Counted from the first letter of the stretch, positions 43,276 to 52,065 are shown. The stretch: DNA of 64,000 nucleotides from Pedobacter segetis (GCF_016623585.1 NZ_JAEHFY010000018.1:1-64000), one strand, 5' to 3'. Notes: generated by a model not told the origin, from the sequence alone. Numbers and translations are program-made.

Positions 43276-44637
43276 ATGGAAAACAACACCGTCACTTATC
43301 TGCAATGGGGGTTTATTTTGCTTTCGAGCATTTTAATATTTGCATTTGCGCCCGTTGCAAAAACCACCAGAGATTTTTTTTACGGCAGTAAAAACAATAA
43401 AGAACCCAATGCCATTTTGTTAACCAGTAGTTTGGTTATCAGTTGGATATTTGCAAAATCAATTACCAATGTGGCTAATTTAGGTTTGAGCTTTGGTTTG
43501 GTGGGTGTAGCGGCTTATGCCGCTTATTATTTTTCTTTTTTGGTGGCAGGTGTGGTAATTTGTAAAATGCGTTTAAAAGGCGGATTTAAAAGCATCCACC
43601 ATTTTATTGGTTCTAAATACGGAAAAGGGGCATTATACCTCTTTTCCGTTTTAATTGCCTTTAGGTTGTTTAACGAGGTATGGTCCAATACGATGGTAAT
43701 CGGCTCTTACTTTGGCGATGCCGGTTCTACATCTTATTTTGCGGCGATTATTGTTTTTACTTTGCTGACTTTGGCTTATGCATTAAAAGGCGGAATGAGT
43801 ACTTCCATTTTAACGGATGTGATACAGATGGCACTTTTTGGCGTTTTATTAACTACCATTTTGGCCTACATTCTACCTGAGATGAAAGGCGATTTAAAAC
43901 CAATCTACAACTCGGGCCAATGGACAATGGCAACCGGCGGAAACTTGATTTTGGTAGCTTTATTGCAATGTTTTAGCTATCCCTTTCACGATCCTGTTTT
44001 GACTGATAGAGGTTTTATTGCATCGCCAAAAACTACGCTCAAATCTTTTATTTGGGCAACCGTTATCGGGATTTTATGTATCGCATTTTTCGGTATTGTG
44101 GGTATTTTTGCGCAGATAAAAGGCATGACGGGGCAAGCAACCGTAGAAGTCGCCAAATATTTTGGCCCGGTAATGTTACTGATTATGAACTTTATTATGG
44201 TGACTTCGGCAGCATCAACCTTGGATTCTGCATTCTCTTCTTTCTCAAAGCTGTATAATATAGATATTTTCCATAACCGAGAATTAAAAATCAGTAAAGG
44301 ACGCATAGCGATGGTTATTCTAACTATTTTAGGCACCATTCCAATTTTCTTTAAACCCGAGATTTTATCGGCAACCACCATCAGCGGAACAATGGTAATT
44401 GGCTTAGCCCCTGTGTTCCTTTTCTGGAACAGCAAAATGCCGAAATTCTCTTTTTATGCTCCTGTAATTTTTGGTTTAATAATGGGTTTAATTACGGCAT
44501 TAGATTTAATTCCTGCTTTCTGGATATTTACAGAAGGTAAATACAACGATTTGCTCGGTGTAAACTTATGGGGAAGTTTGGTGTGTTTTATTTTATTCTT
44601 TCTTCCTTTGATAAATAAATCATGGCAAAAAAAGTAA
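43276..44637 (+). CDS. Sodium:solute symporter (SSS) family protein
   Basis: A 453-residue inner-membrane carrier with about 13 hydrophobic segments (for example GLVGVAAYAAYYFSFLVAGVV and GTMVIGLAPVFLFWNS). Family traits: the DFFYGSKN loop after the first segment, KGGMSTSILTDVIQMALFG, and the Na-site-like segment VTSAASTLDSAFSSFSKLYN. It probably moves into the cytosol what the SusC/SusD pair brings to the periplasm. The last 16 bases overlap the phosphoesterase gene, so the two are co-translated. Confidence 0.9.
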   Translation: MENNTVTYLQWGFILLSSILIFAFAPVAKTTRDFFYGSKNNKEPNAILLTSSLVISWIFAKSITNVANLGLSFGLVGVAAYAAYYFSFLVAGVVICKMRLKGGFKSIHHFIGSKYGKGALYLFSVLIAFRLFNEVWSNTMVIGSYFGDAGSTSYFAAIIVFTLLTLAYALKGGMSTSILTDVIQMALFGVLLTTILAYILPEMKGDLKPIYNSGQWTMATGGNLILVALLQCFSYPFHDPVLTDRGFIASPKTTLKSFIWATVIGILCIAFFGIVGIFAQIKGMTGQATVEVAKYFGPVMLLIMNFIMVTSAASTLDSAFSSFSKLYNIDIFHNRELKISKGRIAMVILTILGTIPIFFKPEILSATTISGTMVIGLAPVFLFWNSKMPKFSFYAPVIFGLIMGLITALDLIPAFWIFTEGKYNDLLGVNLWGSLVCFILFFLPLINKSWQKK

Positions 44638-45470
44638 AAGATATTGGTGCTTTAAAAGGTAAAATTTTAGTCTTTGGAGGGGTTTACTCTAATCTGCAAG
44701 CGCTAAAAGCAATAAAAAGTTTGGCTTCCTCTGAAAGAATTACGCCAGAAAACATCATTTGCACTGGCGATGTGGTGGCTTATTGTGCAGAACCAAAAGA
44801 ATGTGTTCAGCTGGTTAATGCGTGGGGAATCCACTGTATTGCAGGGAATGTTGAGCTCAATTTGGTAAACGATCTTAATGACTGTGGCTGTAATTTTAAT
44901 GAAGGTGGCAGATGCGATATTTTTTCTCGCCAATGGTACCCTTATTTAAAAAACGCATTAAGCAAAGTGGATATGGATTGGATGGCTACCCTACCCGAAT
45001 TTATTTCTTTTGCTTACGCTGATAAAAAAGTTGCGGTAGTGCATGGCTCCTACTTTAATACTTCGGAGTTTATTTTTAAATCCACGGACTGGCATAGCAA
45101 ACAAAAAAACTTTGAAGCTTTAAATACCGATGTGATTTTAGCTGGCCATTGTGGCTTACCTTTTTCTGATATTAATAACAATAAAATTTGGCTTAACGCC
45201 GGAGTAATCGGGATGCCAGCAAATGACGGAACACCAAGAGTTTGGTATGCCATATTAGAGGATACAAAAGGTTTCAATTTCGAGATAAAAGCTTTGGATT
45301 ACGATTACAACACAGCTTCCGATTTGATGGTTGATAAACCTTTGCCCCAAACTTACAGACAAACTTTAAGAAATGGCATTTGGGATAATTGTGAAATTTT
45401 ACCGCAACAGGAAGCATATTTGCAGGGAAACCAATTAAACTTTACCAAAATGAAAACCAAAACAAAATAA
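44622..45470 (+). CDS. Metallophosphoesterase (calcineurin-like)
   Basis: A 282-residue cytosolic protein of the calcineurin-like phosphoesterase fold. Motifs: LVFGGVYSNLQAL (usual D-x-H of motif I replaced by G-x-Y), ICTGDVVAYC (GD), IAGNVELNL (usual GNH/GNCD becomes GNVE), VVHGSY and VILAGHCGLPF (GHxH-like, becomes GHC). Several metal ligands therefore differ from the classic set, and activity may be altered. It overlaps the symporter gene by 16 bases and precedes DUF2064 copy 2 by 19 bases. It could dephosphorylate an arsenoribose phosphate or a nucleotide; this is a guess from context. Confidence 0.82.
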   Translation: MAKKVKDIGALKGKILVFGGVYSNLQALKAIKSLASSERITPENIICTGDVVAYCAEPKECVQLVNAWGIHCIAGNVELNLVNDLNDCGCNFNEGGRCDIFSRQWYPYLKNALSKVDMDWMATLPEFISFAYADKKVAVVHGSYFNTSEFIFKSTDWHSKQKNFEALNTDVILAGHCGLPFSDINNNKIWLNAGVIGMPANDGTPRVWYAILEDTKGFNFEIKALDYDYNTASDLMVDKPLPQTYRQTLRNGIWDNCEILPQQEAYLQGNQLNFTKMKTKTK

Positions 45471-45489
45471 ATTTAGTAAATTACAAAAG

Positions 45490-45933
45490 ATGAATAAATC
45501 AGCGATCATACTTTTTGCACATTTGCCAGATTTTGAGGCAAGGGCCAAAAGTTTATCCTATTTATCGTCTAAAAGAGCCACAAAAAGGATATCCGCCTTT
45601 TTAACGCAACACTTTTTTAAGCTTTCTAAGCAAACTACGGCAGATACCTTCTTAATTGACACTTACCACCAAAACGGAACAACTTTTGGCCAAAGGATTG
45701 CCAATGCTTTTGAGGATATTTATGCAAAAGGCTATCAAAATGTTATTTGTATAGGTAACGATTGCCCCAATTTAACGTTGGATAATCTGCAAAATGCGAT
45801 AAGCGAAACCGAGAATGGCAAAGTAGTTTTAGGGCCAACACAAGATGGTGGTACTTATCTGATAGGCATCCCAAGATCGCATTTTGATAAATATGCTTTT
45901 GAGAACGTTAAATGGCAAACCAACAATACTTAT
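45490..45933 (+). repeat. Direct repeat with 35411-35854, 441/444 identical
   Basis: The second copy of the 444-base segment. Divergence begins at the codon after NNTY (CAA here, AAA in copy 1). Most easily explained by recent gene conversion or partial duplication. Confidence 0.97.
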
Positions 45934-46182
45934 CAAAATTTATTTTCCCTTTTTAGTTTATCTAAAGGTTCTGTTTACAATACAAAAGTTCTATTTGATA
46001 TTGATAACGGAAACGATTTTTCTTCTTATTTTAAAGAAAACATACTGGTAAAGGTTTTTATCAACATCGTTAATAACCTTAAACCAAAAAATACCCTACA
46101 TCTAAAACAACCCTTTTTAAGGCTAATCCTTAGCCAAACCCTTTTATTTAGAGGCCCACCAGCTAATACTATTTCTATTTAA
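45490..46182 (+). CDS. DUF2064 arsenosugar-type glycosyltransferase, copy 2
   Basis: A 230-residue paralogue with residues 1-148 identical to copy 1 except Ala19 for Val. It keeps CIGNDCPNLT and GPTQDGGTYLIGIP. The last 82 residues differ wholly from copy 1 (QNLFSLFSLSKGSVYNTKV and on) and end FRGPPANTISI, closer in style to copy 3. It lies between the phosphoesterase and a TonB-dependent receptor on the same strand. Copies 1 and 2 may act on the same donor with different acceptors, since the N-terminal nucleotide-binding part is shared and the rest is not. Confidence 0.87.
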   Translation: MNKSAIILFAHLPDFEARAKSLSYLSSKRATKRISAFLTQHFFKLSKQTTADTFLIDTYHQNGTTFGQRIANAFEDIYAKGYQNVICIGNDCPNLTLDNLQNAISETENGKVVLGPTQDGGTYLIGIPRSHFDKYAFENVKWQTNNTYQNLFSLFSLSKGSVYNTKVLFDIDNGNDFSSYFKENILVKVFINIVNNLKPKNTLHLKQPFLRLILSQTLLFRGPPANTISI

Positions 46183-46221
46183 TAATCACAATTTAATTTA
46201 TTTATTTTTTTAATTCATTCA

Positions 46222-49200
46222 ATGAAAAGAATTATACTTTCTTTTGTTGCTGTTTTTGCGACAATTTTTGCCTATGCGCAAACCACTCTAACTGTTAATG
46301 TAAAAAATGCGGAAGGAGAAGGACTTGCCAATATTGAAGTTACCATAACTTCAAAAAACCTTAATAAAAGCGCACCTACAAATGCCAGCGGTGCAGCTTT
46401 ATTCCAAAATTTACCATCTGGGAATTACGTAGCCAAGGTAAAATCATCTATTAACTATAATGCCAACAACATTAATTTTTATATACCAACAGGTAAACCA
46501 GAAAAATCTGTTGATTTGGTTTTAACAAGCAAAGATAGCTATCAGCTACAAGAGGTTGCCATTACAGAAAACAAAAACAAATCTGTAACCATAAACAAAA
46601 CCGATGCTGCCGTTGCGCAATATATCTCTAAATCACAAATACAAACTTTACCAATTGAAGGAAGGGATGTAACCAAGAGTTTGTATCGTTTGCCAAACAT
46701 AACTATCTCATCATTAGGATATAATGAAGCACCTTCAATTGCCATTAACGGTTTAAGCGGTATTTACACCAACTATTTAATTGATGGGATGGATAATAAT
46801 GAACGCTTTTTAGGAAACTCGAAATTTAATACTCCATTCGGTTTTACAGAAAGCGTTACGGTTTTGACCAATAATTACTCTGTAGAATATGGTAATACCA
46901 GCAATGGTATAGTAAATGTAGAAACCCGTTCCGGCAGTAATGATTTTACAGGGGAAGTGTTCTATTTAACACGCCCGGGTTCTATTGTTGATGCTAAATC
47001 TGCTTTCGCAAGTGTAGATCTATATGGCAACCCTGTAAAAGATGGATTCCAAAGACAACAATTGGGTGTTGGGGTTGGCGGGCCGATAGTAAAAGACAAA
47101 ACTTTCTTTTACTTTAATCTTGAGCAAACCAACGATATAAAAGACAATCTATTAAATGTACCACAATTAGGCGTTAATGAAGCTGTTAGGGGGAGGAATT
47201 ATTTTACCTATGCTTCTGGAAAGATAGACCAATATTGGAACAAAAACTTTCATAGCAGTTTAAGAGCAAACGTTGGTTCTTTTGATATTGATGCACAAGG
47301 TGGCGGTTTAACCGGTGGTAACAATTTTCCCTCTTCTGGATCAACCCAAAAAAACAGGACTTATTTAATTGCCTTGAAGAATGATTATAACATCAGCCCT
47401 AAATTAAAGGCCGAAACTAACGTTCAAACTTCATTTTTTAGATGGAACTACCGTGATAGGCCAAATATTGGTAAACCGGGTGTTTCTGTACAAGACCCAA
47501 GTGGTGTAACCATCGCTAACATTGGTTCTATTGATTATATTTTTGACGATGGCGAATACACCAACCAACTACAACAAAAATTTAGATATAAAGCGGGGAA
47601 ACATAATTTATTGGGCGGTGCAGAATTCACTACTTCAGATTTTTCTCTTTTAGGTGCGGGTAACTCTTATGGTTATTATACTGTTAGATTAAATGCACAG
47701 CAATTGGCAGATCTAAAGGCTAAAAACATTGGCGCAGCATTAGATATTAATGATATTCCATCTGATGTGCAAGTAATTCAATATAAAGTAGATCTAGATC
47801 AAAAGGTATTTGGCGTTCGCCAGAACGTTTTTAATATATATGCGGAAGACAACTTTAAGGCAACAGATAAATTAGATATTAATTTGGGTGTACGTTATGA
47901 TTACGATAATCTTTCAAAAGCTGGCGATACCAAAGGCGATAGAAACAATATAGGCCCAAGATTTAGTTTTAATTATAAGATTGATGATAAAAACGTTATT
48001 AGAGGTGGTGTAGGAAGATTTTATGATAAAATAAAATATTCTGTAACAAGCGATAATCTTCAATTTAGCGGAAATTCTCCAAACTTTAAAAAAGAATTAG
48101 CCGAGTTACAAAGATTGGGTATCTTAGATAAGAATGCCAATCTAGACAGAATAACCTACCCGGGAAATTTAAGGGCAATTTATGAGCAAGGTTCTACACC
48201 GGGATATTTACAAGGTAAATCATCAGCAGAATCTCAAGGAAACAGAGATTTTCAATCAAATTCTAATTTCAGGATTAAAAACCCCAATGGTTATCAAAAC
48301 CCATATTCTGATCAGTTTACCTTGGGTTATCAAAGAAAACTAGCAGATAATATTTTATTTGATGTTGATTTGGTAGCTTCAAACACAAATGATCTGTACA
48401 GGATCACAAACTTGAATTCTCCTCCACCGTTTGATCCAAAACAAGTTGGTTCTGTTAGAACAACGGCTAATGCCAATAGCTTAAGGCCGGTTCCCATCAA
48501 AACAGTAAACGGACAATTTGTTGCAACCGTTGGCGGGCAAGATTTAAGCGGAATTGCCAGAGATGTGTACATGACCGAAACCGCAGGCAAAGCCAGATAT
48601 GCTGCCGCAAACTTTTCTTTTATAAAAACAAAAGGCGAGGGAGAAAAATTTTCTTATCGTTTCTCTTATACCTTATCTAGCATTAAAGATGATACAGAAG
48701 GGATTAACGTAAGAGCGCAAGATGCAAATAATTGGGCTGCAGAATACGCTTATGGAGATAATGATCGCACCCATGTGATAAACGCTTTATTTACATATTA
48801 TCCAATTAAGAATTTAACGTTAACGCCCGCAATGCTTTTCCAAAGTGGCCAACCTATTACCAGGTATGCAATTGCCAGTCAATATGGTGGTGTTACAGAC
48901 TTGAATGGCAACGGAGAAAGCCAAGGTTTACCAGCCGACATCCAACCCGGCGAAACCAGGAATAATGATCGTTTACCTAGTGCAACCTCCTTTGATTTTT
49001 CTGCAAAGTACAGGCTAACCCTGAAAAACAAATCGGGAATTGAATTTTCGGCTGACATTTATAATTTGTTGAACAGCACTAATCTAACAGGTTTTGCATC
49101 TACAAGATCTGCAAGTAACCAGATCCAACCTGGCCCAAAAAGTTCTAATGTTCTAAATATAAGAGCCGCTGGCCCTCCTCGTCAGTTCCAGTTTGGGGTG

Positions 49201-49224
49201 CGTTATGTATTTGGAAATTTCTAA
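46222..49224 (+). CDS. TonB-dependent receptor with N-terminal carboxypeptidase-like domain
   Basis: A 1000-residue outer-membrane receptor, not of the SusC type. Signal MKRIILSFVAVFATIFAYAQ, a CarboxypepD-like beta-sandwich (TLTVNVKNAEGEGLANIEVT), then plug (INKTDAAVAQYISKSQIQTL, SIAINGLSGIYTNYLIDGMD, SVEYGNTSNGIVNVETRSG). The barrel ends GPPRQFQFGVRYVFGNF with terminal Phe. No SusD accompanies it. The next gene, a kinase, starts 10 bases later, so uptake and phosphorylation of the ligand may be coupled. Confidence 0.94.
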   Translation: MKRIILSFVAVFATIFAYAQTTLTVNVKNAEGEGLANIEVTITSKNLNKSAPTNASGAALFQNLPSGNYVAKVKSSINYNANNINFYIPTGKPEKSVDLVLTSKDSYQLQEVAITENKNKSVTINKTDAAVAQYISKSQIQTLPIEGRDVTKSLYRLPNITISSLGYNEAPSIAINGLSGIYTNYLIDGMDNNERFLGNSKFNTPFGFTESVTVLTNNYSVEYGNTSNGIVNVETRSGSNDFTGEVFYLTRPGSIVDAKSAFASVDLYGNPVKDGFQRQQLGVGVGGPIVKDKTFFYFNLEQTNDIKDNLLNVPQLGVNEAVRGRNYFTYASGKIDQYWNKNFHSSLRANVGSFDIDAQGGGLTGGNNFPSSGSTQKNRTYLIALKNDYNISPKLKAETNVQTSFFRWNYRDRPNIGKPGVSVQDPSGVTIANIGSIDYIFDDGEYTNQLQQKFRYKAGKHNLLGGAEFTTSDFSLLGAGNSYGYYTVRLNAQQLADLKAKNIGAALDINDIPSDVQVIQYKVDLDQKVFGVRQNVFNIYAEDNFKATDKLDINLGVRYDYDNLSKAGDTKGDRNNIGPRFSFNYKIDDKNVIRGGVGRFYDKIKYSVTSDNLQFSGNSPNFKKELAELQRLGILDKNANLDRITYPGNLRAIYEQGSTPGYLQGKSSAESQGNRDFQSNSNFRIKNPNGYQNPYSDQFTLGYQRKLADNILFDVDLVASNTNDLYRITNLNSPPPFDPKQVGSVRTTANANSLRPVPIKTVNGQFVATVGGQDLSGIARDVYMTETAGKARYAAANFSFIKTKGEGEKFSYRFSYTLSSIKDDTEGINVRAQDANNWAAEYAYGDNDRTHVINALFTYYPIKNLTLTPAMLFQSGQPITRYAIASQYGGVTDLNGNGESQGLPADIQPGETRNNDRLPSATSFDFSAKYRLTLKNKSGIEFSADIYNLLNSTNLTGFASTRSASNQIQPGPKSSNVLNIRAAGPPRQFQFGVRYVFGNF

Positions 49225-49233
49225 ACAAAAAAC

Positions 49234-50220
49234 ATGATTTTAGATCAAAATAAACTTTCCGAAATCAGTGAATATTTACAAGCTCATGGGGTAATTAAAT
49301 CCCATGAGTTTGTTTCAAAAGCAGAGAAACCTGGCGAGGGAAACATGAATTATACCTTAAGGTTATTTGTTGATGAGAAAACATTCATCATTAAACAAGC
49401 CAGGCCTTATGTAGAAAAATACCCTTCTATTGCTGCACCAGAAGAACGAATTTTGGTAGAAAGTGAGTTTTATAAAATCATCTCTAAAAATGATTTCTTG
49501 GCCCATCACACTCCAAAAATTTTGCATTCTGATGAGAAAAACCATATCCTTTTAATGGAAGATCTGGGCAACACCCAAGATTTTTCATCATTATATAAAA
49601 AAGGAAACGAGCTTATAGTAGATGATGTAAAAATGTGTGCGGTTTTTTTAAATGAACTTCACGGTGAGTTTAAAAAAGATACAGCTAATGATTTAATGGC
49701 CAACAAAAAATTAAGGAACTTAAATCATGAACATATTTTTATCTACCCTTTCTTAGAAGATAATGGTTTTGATTTAGATACGGTTACAGCCGGTTTACAA
49801 AATTTAGCTATGAATTACAAAACCAACTCGGTTTTAAAAGCCAAGGCAGAAAAATTAGGGGCCAATTACTTAGCTGATGGGGATACACTTTTACATGGCG
49901 ATTATTACCCGGGCAGTTGGTTAAATACCAAAGAAGGTTTAAAGGTAATTGATCCCGAATTTGCTTTTTATGGCAAAGCCGAGTTTGATTTGGGCGTTTT
50001 GAACGCTCATTTAATGATGGCACAACAACCAGAAAACGTTTTTGAAACGCTTAAAAAATTTTATAAAAAAGACGATGATTTTGAGGAAAGTCTTTTTAAA
50101 CAATTTACTGGGATAGAGATCATGCGAAGGATTATAGGCTTAGCACAATTGCCCTTAGATTTAAGCTTGGAAGAGAAAAAACAATTGTTGGAAAAAGCAA
50201 TGGTTTTAATTGGGGAGTAA
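49234..50220 (+). CDS. MtnK-like kinase (aminoglycoside-phosphotransferase fold)
   Basis: A 328-residue kinase. ATP lobe: GEGNMNYTLRLFV, FIIKQARPYVEKYP (Lys) and ILLMEDLGN hinge. The catalytic loop is TLLHGDYYPGSWL (about 219-231) and the metal motif is VIDPEFAFYGKAEFDLG (about 238-254). A D-x-E in place of DFG, followed by FAFYG, is typical of 5-methylthioribose kinase. MtnK phosphorylates C1 of 5-methylthioribose. In this setting a 5-deoxy-5-dimethylarsinoyl ribose would be a structural analogue. The protein is shorter than MtnK (about 400), so I call it MtnK-like and leave the substrate open. Confidence 0.8.
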   Translation: MILDQNKLSEISEYLQAHGVIKSHEFVSKAEKPGEGNMNYTLRLFVDEKTFIIKQARPYVEKYPSIAAPEERILVESEFYKIISKNDFLAHHTPKILHSDEKNHILLMEDLGNTQDFSSLYKKGNELIVDDVKMCAVFLNELHGEFKKDTANDLMANKKLRNLNHEHIFIYPFLEDNGFDLDTVTAGLQNLAMNYKTNSVLKAKAEKLGANYLADGDTLLHGDYYPGSWLNTKEGLKVIDPEFAFYGKAEFDLGVLNAHLMMAQQPENVFETLKKFYKKDDDFEESLFKQFTGIEIMRRIIGLAQLPLDLSLEEKKQLLEKAMVLIGE

Positions 50221-50225
50221 ATTTT

Positions 50226-50332
50226 GTGTTAGGGATTGAAACGGTATCCTTTTTTTGCCCTTATGCGAAAAGCATTGGCAAAAAAAGATATAGTGAAAAG
50301 CCCGACCCCGATTTTTTTTCGGGGAAACACCC
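50226..50332. repeat. REP-like intergenic palindromic element, copy D
   Basis: GTGTTAGGGATTGAAACGGT, CCTTTTTTTGCC around a GCGAAAAGC loop and GGCAAAAAAAG, GTGAAAAGCCC, then CCCCGATTTTTTTTCGGGG and AAACACCC. Same build and orientation as copy B. Confidence 0.8.
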
Positions 50333-50351
50333 AAATAAATAAAGAAAAATT

Positions 50352-51278
50352 ATGGAAAATAAACCTAAAAGAATTTGGTTCGATTGTGATATTATGATTG
50401 GTATCCCCTCGCCAAAACCACGTGAAGTTGATGATGGCATTACTTTGATGATGGCCCTACGTCAGAAAAACATAGAAATTGTTGGGATTAGCATTGTTAC
50501 AAATGTAGATTACGGTTATGAGGTTACCCAAAAAATGCTAAAATGGTACCATACGGGCGCACCTATCCCTGTGTATAAAGGTTCTGATCTGGCAAACGAT
50601 CTGGGAACCGAAAACGATGCCACCAGAGCTTTGGCAGATGCTTTGCGAAAAGAAAAGTTGTACATATTGGCTTTGGGACCAAATACAAATATTGCCACCG
50701 TGTTAAAAAACCACCCAGAATTGGCAAGCCAAGTAGAAGAGATTTCTTTCTGCATAGGCCGCCAACCAGATTATGAGTTTAGGCCGGGGTTGGGGCATCA
50801 TCCTGTTTTGGATTATAATTTTGAAAAGGATGTTGCGTCTATGCAAGTAATCTTAGATACGAATATTCCTTTGTTATTCTCTGGCTTTGAATGTAGCTGC
50901 TCCATTTTATTGGGCGACGTAGATGTTGATCGTTTGAAAGATAACGGGCATGAAGGCGATGAATGGGTTTACCAACAATTGGTGCCCTGGATCGCTAGGG
51001 CAAAAACCGCTTTTGGGGTTAATGGTTTTATTCCTTACGATTGTACGCCTTTAGGTTATTTTACCCATCCAGAGTATTTTAAGTATTATGAGGATATTCC
51101 TGTAGAAATCAATATCAAGAAAAATGATTCTAACTTTTTTGGGATGGATACCAGAACAGAAAAGGAGTTTTTAGAGGTTTCTTATGATTTTAAATCGAGC
51201 AGGAAAGTAAAATATGCCTACAAAACTTTACCCGGTTTTGAGGAGAAGATCATTGAAAGCTTATTGAGGAGGGATTAA
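50352..51278 (+). CDS. Nucleoside hydrolase-like protein (IUNH superfamily)
   Basis: A 308-residue protein of the inosine-uridine nucleoside hydrolase fold, which splits the N-glycosidic bond of nucleosides. The calcium-binding aspartates are present, but DxD (WFDCDIM) and VDD (EVDDGITLMMAL) are 13 residues apart instead of 3: an insertion of about 10 residues with IGIPSPKPR. Later blocks are LALGPNTNIATVL and HHPVLDYNFEKDVASM. Where many members have His-Asp near the C-terminus, this has PYDCTPLGYF. The altered pocket argues for an unusual nucleoside. It follows the MtnK-like kinase gene (131 bases, with a REP-like element between). Confidence 0.85.
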   Translation: MENKPKRIWFDCDIMIGIPSPKPREVDDGITLMMALRQKNIEIVGISIVTNVDYGYEVTQKMLKWYHTGAPIPVYKGSDLANDLGTENDATRALADALRKEKLYILALGPNTNIATVLKNHPELASQVEEISFCIGRQPDYEFRPGLGHHPVLDYNFEKDVASMQVILDTNIPLLFSGFECSCSILLGDVDVDRLKDNGHEGDEWVYQQLVPWIARAKTAFGVNGFIPYDCTPLGYFTHPEYFKYYEDIPVEINIKKNDSNFFGMDTRTEKEFLEVSYDFKSSRKVKYAYKTLPGFEEKIIESLLRRD

Positions 51279-51314
51279 GTATTAAGTTTTAAATTTTAAG
51301 TATTAAGTTTTAAG
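51273..51314. repeat. Heptamer-period tract, six units
   Basis: GATTAAG, TATTAAG, TTTTAAA, TTTTAAG, TATTAAG, TTTTAAG. The first unit contains the stop codon of the nucleoside hydrolase gene (51276-51278). Confidence 0.8.
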
Positions 51315-51363
51315 CTATATGTGCTTGCAAACAACATAAGAGTTAAAGCCTAAAATTTATTAC

Positions 51364-52065
51364 TTAAAGACCGTTTAAAGCACAATTATAAGGCAAATAT
51401 TCAATTTCTGATGAAGGGTTTATTTTGGTTTTTGTGTAATTGTTCATCCAAGCTAACAAAGTAAAGTTATTATTGAACTGTTCAGAAAAATCGTCCCAAT
51501 ACCATTGAAAAAGACTAGAAACACCAATTGGGCTTTGATCTAGAGAGTTTTTATCCGGATCGTTAATAAAATCACTGGTTTGATCCTCCAGTTGTTCTTC
51601 TAATTTATCGGCAATAAAGGCTTCGTTTCTAAATTTAGGGCAAGAAAAAGAAGCACAAACCAAACAAAAATGGATGCGTGGTTCATTAAAATCTTTTCTC
51701 AAGATCTCATGTTCTAGCTTATCCAAGGTAAACTCCTCCTCTCCTATTTTAAAGAAAGATATTTTAAATGGAGATTGTTGATGTGCAGCACCAATATCTT
51801 TGATATTACCTAAACCGTAATTATTTGTGATTAATTTTACGGTAAACGCGTTATAAGCATTGATCCAATAGGCTAGTTTATGTTTTACGGTCCACTCGTT
51901 TTGTGGTGGATTTTTGGTCAATAAATCTAGGTAAATATCTAGCTCGGGTTCTTCGTTTTTAAATCCTTTATAATTCACAAAGCCTTTATTATCAACAAAT
52001 TTACCAACTAAAACATCCCATTGTAGATGTTGATGAAACGTATCTGAATGAAACTGATTTGCCAT
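51364..52065 (-). CDS. DUF547 domain protein
   Basis: A 233-residue protein with ATG at 52065; a TTG at 52074 is the only upstream alternative. It has the DUF547 hallmarks KHKLAYWINAYNAFTVKLI, FTLDKLEHEILRKDFNEPR and HFCLVCASFSCPKFRNEAF, in which His and two Cys could form a catalytic or metal site (papain-like fold has been suggested for the family). No signal peptide, so cytosolic. It is the only minus-strand gene in the 35.4-56.8 kb set and sits divergently from the ABC importer. Function unknown. Confidence 0.85.
   Translation of the reverse strand: MANQFHSDTFHQHLQWDVLVGKFVDNKGFVNYKGFKNEEPELDIYLDLLTKNPPQNEWTVKHKLAYWINAYNAFTVKLITNNYGLGNIKDIGAAHQQSPFKISFFKIGEEEFTLDKLEHEILRKDFNEPRIHFCLVCASFSCPKFRNEAFIADKLEEQLEDQTSDFINDPDKNSLDQSPIGVSSLFQWYWDDFSEQFNNNFTLLAWMNNYTKTKINPSSEIEYLPYNCALNGL

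Noticed and set aside
43986-44435. 149-residue minus-strand frame
   Set aside because: Antisense to the SSS symporter, with no family motif; a shadow of the real gene.
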